In this document: piece after piece, positions 59,195 through 64,000 of the stretch | Layout: every line of letters begins with the position of its first letter | Numbering within the stretch: position 1 is the stretch's first letter | NCBI GenBank assembly: GCA_045545455.1 | Contig: JAZQAY010000120.1 | Span: 1 to 64,000, forward strand | Direction: 5' to 3' | Length of the DNA: 64,000 bases | From: RUG754 sp045545455 | Lineage (GTDB): Bacteria; Bacillota; Clostridia; Peptostreptococcales; Anaerovoracaceae | Notes under the pieces: model-generated | Database searches by the model: none | Seen by the model: only the letters and a program-made list of their open reading frames with translations | Told to the model about the DNA's origin: nothing | Position numbers and translations under genes: made by a program

Positions 59195-61822
59195 TTATCT
59201 GTTTTTAATGGCGGCCTGTGCTGCTGCGAGTCTTGCGATGGGAACTCTGAAAGGTGAACATGAAACGTATGTCAGTCCTACCCTGTGACAGAAATCTATG
59301 CTCTTGGGATCTCCGCCGTGCTCTCCGCAGATGCCCAGCTTGATATTGGGTCTCGCCTGCTTGCCCAGTTTAACTGCCATCTCCACGAGTTTTCCGACTC
59401 CGTTCTCATCGATGGTCTTGAAGGGATCCTCTTCGTAGATGCCTTTATCCACGTAGAACTCAAGGAGCTTACCTGTGTCATCTCTGGAGAATCCGAGAGC
59501 CATCTGAGTAAGGTCATTGGTACCGAATGAGAAGAATTCCGCCTCTTTGGCTATTTCGTCTGCAGTAAGGGCAGCCCTGGGAATCTCGATCATGGTTCCT
59601 ACCATATACTTCATGTCGATCTCCGCTTCGCTTATCATCCTGTCTGCAGTCTCAACGACCTTCTCCTTAACGAAGCTGAGCTCTCTGGCCTCACCAACGA
59701 GAGGTATCATGATCTCAGGAACGATATTGTATCCGCATTCCTTCTTTACTTCGATCGCGGCGCCGATTATCGCCTCTGTCTGCATCACTGCGATCTCGGG
59801 ATAAAGAACTGCAAGTCTGCAGCCTCTGGTTCCGAGCATAGGGTTCAGTTCATGGAGTTCGTCCACCGTTCCCTGAAGCCTCTCATAGGAAACTCCCATG
59901 GTTTTCGAAAGTTCCCTGATCTCATCCTCAGTCTGAGGAAGGAATTCGTGGAGAGGAGGATCGAGCAGTCTGATGGTCATAGGCATCTCGCCCAGCGCCT
60001 TATACATCTCCTTGAAGTCTCCCTGCTGGAAAGGCCTGATTATATCAAGGGCAGCCTTTCTCTCTTCAGGAGTCTCCGCTACTATCATCCTTCTGATAGC
60101 AGGGATCCTCTCTTCCTCAAAGAACATGTGCTCAGTCCTGCAGAGACCGATTCCTTCACAGCCGAATTCGACGGCCTGTCTGGCATCTCTGGGATTGTCA
60201 GCATTGGCTCTGACCTTCAGTGTCCTGATCTCGTCAGCCCATCCCATGAGGGTCGCAAAATCACCTGAAACGTCAGGTTCTACAGTCTTTATAGCCTCAC
60301 CATAAACGAAACCTGTGGATCCGTCTATGGATATCACGTCTCCTTCTTTGAAGGAAGCTCCTGAATCGAAATCTACCGTCTTCGTCTCTTCATCCACTCT
60401 GGCTTCAGAGCAGCCTGCAACGCAGCACTTGCCCATTCCTCTGGCAACTACTGCCGCATGTGAAGTCATGCCTCCCCTTGCTGTAAGTATTCCCTCTGCG
60501 GCAACCATTCCTGCAAGGTCCTCAGGTGATGTCTCCGCTCTCACGAGAATGACTTTCTCACCCTTACCGGCAGCTTCAGCAGCCTCCTCTGCCGAGAAAA
60601 ATATGTGACCGCAGGCTGCACCGGGTGATGCAGGAAGTCCCTTTGCTATCTCTTTGGCAGCTTTCAATTCATCAGCATCGAACATAGGATGGAGCAGCTG
60701 ATCTATCTGCTGGGGCTCAAGCCTTGTTACGGCTGTAGCCTTGTCAATGAGACCTTCTCCCACCATGTCGACGGCGATCTTAACAGCCGCCTGCGCGGTA
60801 CGTTTGCCGCTTCTTGTCTGCAGCATATAGAGTTTGCCGTCTTCAACCGTAAACTCCATATCCTGTGTGTCTTTGTAGTGCTTTTCGAGGAGATTTGCGA
60901 TCCTTACGAAGTCGCTGTAGGCTTCAGGGAAAGCTTTCTCCATTTCTTCGATATTGAGCGGAGTTCTGACTCCGGCTACTACGTCCTCGCCCTGAGCGTT
61001 GACCAGGAATTCTCCGAATATCCTGTTCTCACCATTCGAAGGGCTTCTTGTGAAAGCAACTCCCGTGCCTGAGTTGTTTCCCATATTTCCGAATACCATG
61101 GACTGCACGTTGACGGCTGTTCCCAGCTTGCCCGAGATGCCGTTCAGCTTCCTGTAAAGTATAGCCCTTTCGTTCATCCATGATCTGAACACTGCCTTTA
61201 CAGCTTCTATAAGCTGTTCTCTTGGATCCTGGGGGAAGTCTTTTCCTGTCTCAGTCTTTACAAGTTCTTTGTATCCTCTGATAACTTCCTCAAGGTCTTC
61301 AGCAGTGAGTTCGACGTCGAATTTAACTCCCTTTTTCTTCTTCTGTCCGTCAAATATCTTATCGAACTTTTCCTTTGGTATTTCCTGGACCACATCTCCG
61401 AACATCTGGATGAACCTTCTGTAGCTATCCATTGCGAATCTGCGGTTTTCTGTACGTTTGACAAGACCTTCCACTGAATCATCGTTAAGTCCGAGGTTCA
61501 GTATCGTGTCCATCATTCCGGGCATGGAAATAACTGCTCCGGAGCGTACGGAAACAAGGAGAGGGTTTTCTGCTGATCCAAACCTCTTTCCCGTTACCTG
61601 CTCAAGTTCCGCGAGTTTTTCGTATATGGCATCCACGACTTCCTGCGTGATCTTCCTGCCATCTTCGTAGTACTTGTTACAAGCTTCAGTAGTGATGGTG
61701 AATCCGAAGGGAACAGGGAGCCCGATCCTTGTCATTTCTGCAAGGTTGGCGCCCTTTCCGCCAAGCAGAGACTTCATCTCCTTAGATCCTTCATTGAAGG
61801 AGTACACTATTTTGTTTTCCAT
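59195..61822 (-). CDS. ppdK: Pyruvate, phosphate dikinase
   Basis: 875 residues from ATG 61822 (AAAGGA upstream). It interconverts pyruvate + ATP + Pi with PEP + AMP + PPi in the cytosol. N-terminal nucleotide domain (GGKGANLAEMTRIGLPVP), the phospho-His swivelling domain with GGMTSHAAVVARGMGK, and the C-terminal PEP barrel with GTNDLTQMALGFSRDD. Full length. Downstream of glyQS by about 40 bases. Confidence 0.96.
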   Translation of the reverse strand: MENKIVYSFNEGSKEMKSLLGGKGANLAEMTRIGLPVPFGFTITTEACNKYYEDGRKITQEVVDAIYEKLAELEQVTGKRFGSAENPLLVSVRSGAVISMPGMMDTILNLGLNDDSVEGLVKRTENRRFAMDSYRRFIQMFGDVVQEIPKEKFDKIFDGQKKKKGVKFDVELTAEDLEEVIRGYKELVKTETGKDFPQDPREQLIEAVKAVFRSWMNERAILYRKLNGISGKLGTAVNVQSMVFGNMGNNSGTGVAFTRSPSNGENRIFGEFLVNAQGEDVVAGVRTPLNIEEMEKAFPEAYSDFVRIANLLEKHYKDTQDMEFTVEDGKLYMLQTRSGKRTAQAAVKIAVDMVGEGLIDKATAVTRLEPQQIDQLLHPMFDADELKAAKEIAKGLPASPGAACGHIFFSAEEAAEAAGKGEKVILVRAETSPEDLAGMVAAEGILTARGGMTSHAAVVARGMGKCCVAGCSEARVDEETKTVDFDSGASFKEGDVISIDGSTGFVYGEAIKTVEPDVSGDFATLMGWADEIRTLKVRANADNPRDARQAVEFGCEGIGLCRTEHMFFEEERIPAIRRMIVAETPEERKAALDIIRPFQQGDFKEMYKALGEMPMTIRLLDPPLHEFLPQTEDEIRELSKTMGVSYERLQGTVDELHELNPMLGTRGCRLAVLYPEIAVMQTEAIIGAAIEVKKECGYNIVPEIMIPLVGEARELSFVKEKVVETADRMISEAEIDMKYMVGTMIEIPRAALTADEIAKEAEFFSFGTNDLTQMALGFSRDDTGKLLEFYVDKGIYEEDPFKTIDENGVGKLVEMAVKLGKQARPNIKLGICGEHGGDPKSIDFCHRVGLTYVSCSPFRVPIARLAAAQAAIKNR

Positions 61823-61861
61823 TCTTTTCCTTTCTGCGTTTTTCACGCCAAAGAAGGCCTG

Positions 61862-63265
61862 TTAAAATACCAGCCTTTCTTCAATGTAATTGCGCACCTC
61901 TGATACAGGGATTCTGACTTGTTCCATGGTGTCTCGGTCGCGGACTGTTACACAGCCGTCGGCCTCAGTATCAAAGTCAACACAAATGCAGAATGGTGTT
62001 CCAATCTCGTCCTCTCTTCTATATCTCTTTCCGATTGAACCGGCTGCATCATAGTCGACCATAAAGTACTTGGACAGTTCTTCATGTATCGGCTCTGCTA
62101 TAGGTGATAACTTTTTAGCTAACGGGAGTACTGCAGCCTTGAAAGGAGCAAGTGCGGGGTGAAGCTTCAGCACGGTCCTCACGTCCTCCTTGCCGTCTTC
62201 TGAGGTCAGCACCTCCTCGTTATATGCATCTATCAGGAATGCGAGGCTTACACGGCCTGCACCCAGTGATGGCTCGATTACATAGGGCACGTACTTCTGT
62301 CCGTTTTCTGAGTTGACGTAGCTCAGATCCTGGCCTGAAGTGTTGATATGCTGAGTAAGGTCGAAATCCGTCCTGTCAGCTATGCCCCATAATTCTCCCC
62401 AGCCCCACGGGAATGTGTATTCGATGTCCGTGGTGCCCTTGGAATAGTGGGAGAGTTCCTCAGGAGAATGATCCCTCATTCTCAGGTGATCCTTGTCCAT
62501 GCCAAGGCTCATGAGGAAATTCCAGCAGTAGTCCTTCCAGTATGAGAACCACTCCAGATCTGTTCCGGGCTCGCAGAAGAATTCAAGTTCCATCTGCTCG
62601 AATTCCCTGGTTCTGAAAATGAAATTGCCGGGAGTGATCTCATTTCTGAATGACTTGCCTATCTGTGCGATACCGAAGGGTATCTTCTTTCTGGCTGAAC
62701 GCTGAACGTTTCTGAAGTTTACGAAGATCCCCTGAGCCGTCTCGGGTCTGAGATAGATCTCAGCCTTGGAATCCTCAGTAACTCCCTGGAAAGTCTTGAA
62801 CATGAGATTGAACTGACGGATACCGGTGAAATCGGACTTGCCGCAGTCAGGACAGCAGATGTTGTTTTCCTTGATGTAGTTCTCAAGTTCTTCATTTGAC
62901 CAGCCGTCCACAACCATGTCCTTGATCCCATGCTCAGCGTTCCAGTCCTCGATCAGTTTATCCGCTCTGAACCTGGATTTGCAGGCTCTGCAGTCGATCA
63001 GAGGGTCTGAAAAGCCTCCAACATGACCTGAAGCCACCCATGTCTGTGGGTTCATGAGGATCGCAGCGTCGAGGCCCACGTTGTATTTTGACTCCTGAAC
63101 GAACTTCCTCCACCATGCCTTTTTAACGTTGTTGAGGAATTCCACGCCAAGAGGACCGTAGTCCCATGTGTTTGCAAGTCCGCCGTAGATCTCTGATCCG
63201 GGGAATATAAATCCTCTGTTCTTGCATAATGCTACGATTTTTTCCATTGTAACTTCATTGCTCAT
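61862..63265 (-). CDS. glyQS: Glycyl-tRNA synthetase (alpha2 type)
   Basis: 467 residues, the single-chain class II enzyme. It starts MEKIVALCKNRGFIFPGSEIYGG. Zinc-binding CRACKSRF and CCPDCGKSDF, motif 2 FRNEITPGNFIFRTREFEQME, motif 3 EPSLGAGRVSLAFLI, and an anticodon-binding C-terminus. The 30-base gap to the upstream gene holds no T-box. Confidence 0.97.
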   Translation of the reverse strand: MSNEVTMEKIVALCKNRGFIFPGSEIYGGLANTWDYGPLGVEFLNNVKKAWWRKFVQESKYNVGLDAAILMNPQTWVASGHVGGFSDPLIDCRACKSRFRADKLIEDWNAEHGIKDMVVDGWSNEELENYIKENNICCPDCGKSDFTGIRQFNLMFKTFQGVTEDSKAEIYLRPETAQGIFVNFRNVQRSARKKIPFGIAQIGKSFRNEITPGNFIFRTREFEQMELEFFCEPGTDLEWFSYWKDYCWNFLMSLGMDKDHLRMRDHSPEELSHYSKGTTDIEYTFPWGWGELWGIADRTDFDLTQHINTSGQDLSYVNSENGQKYVPYVIEPSLGAGRVSLAFLIDAYNEEVLTSEDGKEDVRTVLKLHPALAPFKAAVLPLAKKLSPIAEPIHEELSKYFMVDYDAAGSIGKRYRREDEIGTPFCICVDFDTEADGCVTVRDRDTMEQVRIPVSEVRNYIEERLVF

Positions 63266-63295
63266 ATTGTCAGCCTTCCTTTACGATATATTTGA

Positions 63296-64000
63296 TTACT
63301 TGTTGAGTTCCTGGTTGATATCTTCGTCCTCGATCTCGATCTCGATCTCGAAGTCGTCTTCTCCTGCTACCTTATCTTTGATGTTGTTGAATGCCTCTGT
63401 GCCTGCTTCCTTAGCCTTCTCATAATATTCAGGAGCTCTGTCCTTGATATTGTTGAAAGCTTCAGTTCCGGCTTCTTTTGCCTTCTCAACGTAGTCAGGA
63501 GCCTTTTCCTTAAAGTTGTTGAATACGTCCTGCGATGCGTCCTTTACCTTTTCGACGTAGTCAGGAGCCTTTTCCTTAAGATCATCTACGACTGAGCCGC
63601 CTCTTTCCTTGATCTCATCAACTACTACGCTTCCTTTTTCTTTAACGGTATTGGCTACGTTCTCCACCTTTTCGGAAACGTCTATAACCTTTCCGTCGTC
63701 TGTTGTGAGTTCCACCTTGCATTTGAAGCCAAAAGCAGCGATGGCAGCAGCAACCACCCCCCAGGGAGCAAGAACAGCGCCTACGATGCCAACGTTAACG
63801 GGAATGTTAACGATCGGCTCATCTCCCCTTTTAACGCTTATCTTGGAGATATTACCCTTGTTGACCAGTTCCTTGACCTTGGCCATGGTAGTCTTAACGT
63901 ATTCGCCTGTCTTTCCGGCCTTACCTGTGTCGATGTTCTCTTCGATGGCGATTATAGCGTCCACAACGCTTCCGTCACATGCTTCGAGAGCATCTTTTGC
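63296..64000 (-). CDS. DUF4342 protein with C-terminal helical repeats (partial, 5' end off the window)
   Basis: 235 codons in view; the frame is open past the window edge, where KDALEACDGSVVDAI looks like a UBA-type helical start. A DUF4342 core follows (GEYVKTTMAKVKELVNKG, IVNIPVNVGIVGAVLAPWG), then four ~20-residue repeats of the form KAPDYVEKxKDAxxxxFNN and an acidic tail (DDFEIEIEIEDEDIN). The repeats are amphipathic and may form a coiled helix. Function unknown. Confidence 0.8.
   Translation of the reverse strand, partial: AKDALEACDGSVVDAIIAIEENIDTGKAGKTGEYVKTTMAKVKELVNKGNISKISVKRGDEPIVNIPVNVGIVGAVLAPWGVVAAAIAAFGFKCKVELTTDDGKVIDVSEKVENVANTVKEKGSVVVDEIKERGGSVVDDLKEKAPDYVEKVKDASQDVFNNFKEKAPDYVEKAKEAGTEAFNNIKDRAPEYYEKAKEAGTEAFNNIKDKVAGEDDFEIEIEIEDEDINQELNK

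Overview
The window is from a low-to-mid GC anaerobic Gram-positive bacterium, most likely a member of the Clostridia (Lachnospiraceae/Eubacteriales type). Supporting signs are Bacillota-type gene orders (infC-rpmI-rplT behind a leader attenuator, a PyrR-attenuated uraA-pyrR operon), glycyl radical chemistry, PPDK, a bacterial-type glycyl-tRNA synthetase and the split form of pyrrolysyl-tRNA synthetase. I saw no rRNA, CRISPR array, phage or insertion sequence.

Layout. 1-4.5 kb (minus strand): housekeeping genes, namely a NifU-like start, deoA, deoB, a metallophosphoesterase and rmuC. 4.9-8.2 kb (plus): ilvB, ilvN, patB. 8.3-9.6 kb (minus): infC-rpmI-rplT with attenuator. 9.8-10.5 kb: lexA. 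10.5-21.9 kb (minus): one same-strand run that, in transcription order, encodes the corrinoid protein MttC, trimethylamine methyltransferase MttB (in-frame UAG), dimethylamine methyltransferase MtbB (in-frame UAG), a corrinoid-reactivating Fe-S ATPase, pylC, pylSc, pylD, tRNA-Pyl (CUA anticodon), pylSn, pylB and a LysO-like lysine exporter. This is a self-contained pyrrolysine and methylamine demethylation cassette. 22.2-24.9 kb (divergent, plus): a URO-D-type methyltransferase fused to a thioredoxin-like CxxC domain, a CobW GTPase and a PadR regulator.

25-30.5 kb (minus): a DUF5714-lipoyl fusion, then an SDR / glycyl radical enzyme / activase operon in which the catalytic Cys-x-Glu is Cys-x-Gln and a ~290-bp palindrome separates enzyme and activase. 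A divergent AraC regulator, an EamA transporter and a DUF2284 protein follow. 34-44.2 kb: two NhaC-type carriers, a second corrinoid protein, a PocR-AraC regulator, a non-pyrrolysine MttB paralogue, a C_GCAxxG_C_C protein and a CoA-disulfide-reductase/rhodanese flavoprotein. This looks like a second methyltransferase system acting on an unknown quaternary amine.

44-47.5 kb: yitT and the uraA-pyrR operon with PyrR attenuator. 47.6-50.7 kb: a possible undescribed regulatory unit, in which a sigma-54 activator with a degenerate 3,5-diaminohexanoate-dehydrogenase-like sensor sits upstream of four TTGANTCR boxes, a GG-N10-GC promoter and a protein of three ~80-residue repeats. 50.7-59 kb (minus): a small-protein exporter, a SARP-like regulator, a type IV pilus-like group (PilT, four small membrane-anchored proteins, a PilC/GspF protein), a transglutaminase lipoprotein, an HPt protein and a GGDEF cyclase. 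59-64 kb (minus): ppdK, glyQS and a truncated DUF4342 protein.

How the genes fit together: TMA is demethylated by MttB to DMA and by MtbB to monomethylamine, with methyl groups passing to MttC. The RACo-like protein re-reduces inactive corrinoid, the pyl genes supply the 22nd amino acid, and the URO-D/thioredoxin protein is a candidate second methyltransferase. The glycyl radical enzyme and the NhaC/MttB-paralogue genes may feed methylated amines into this system, but that is inference.
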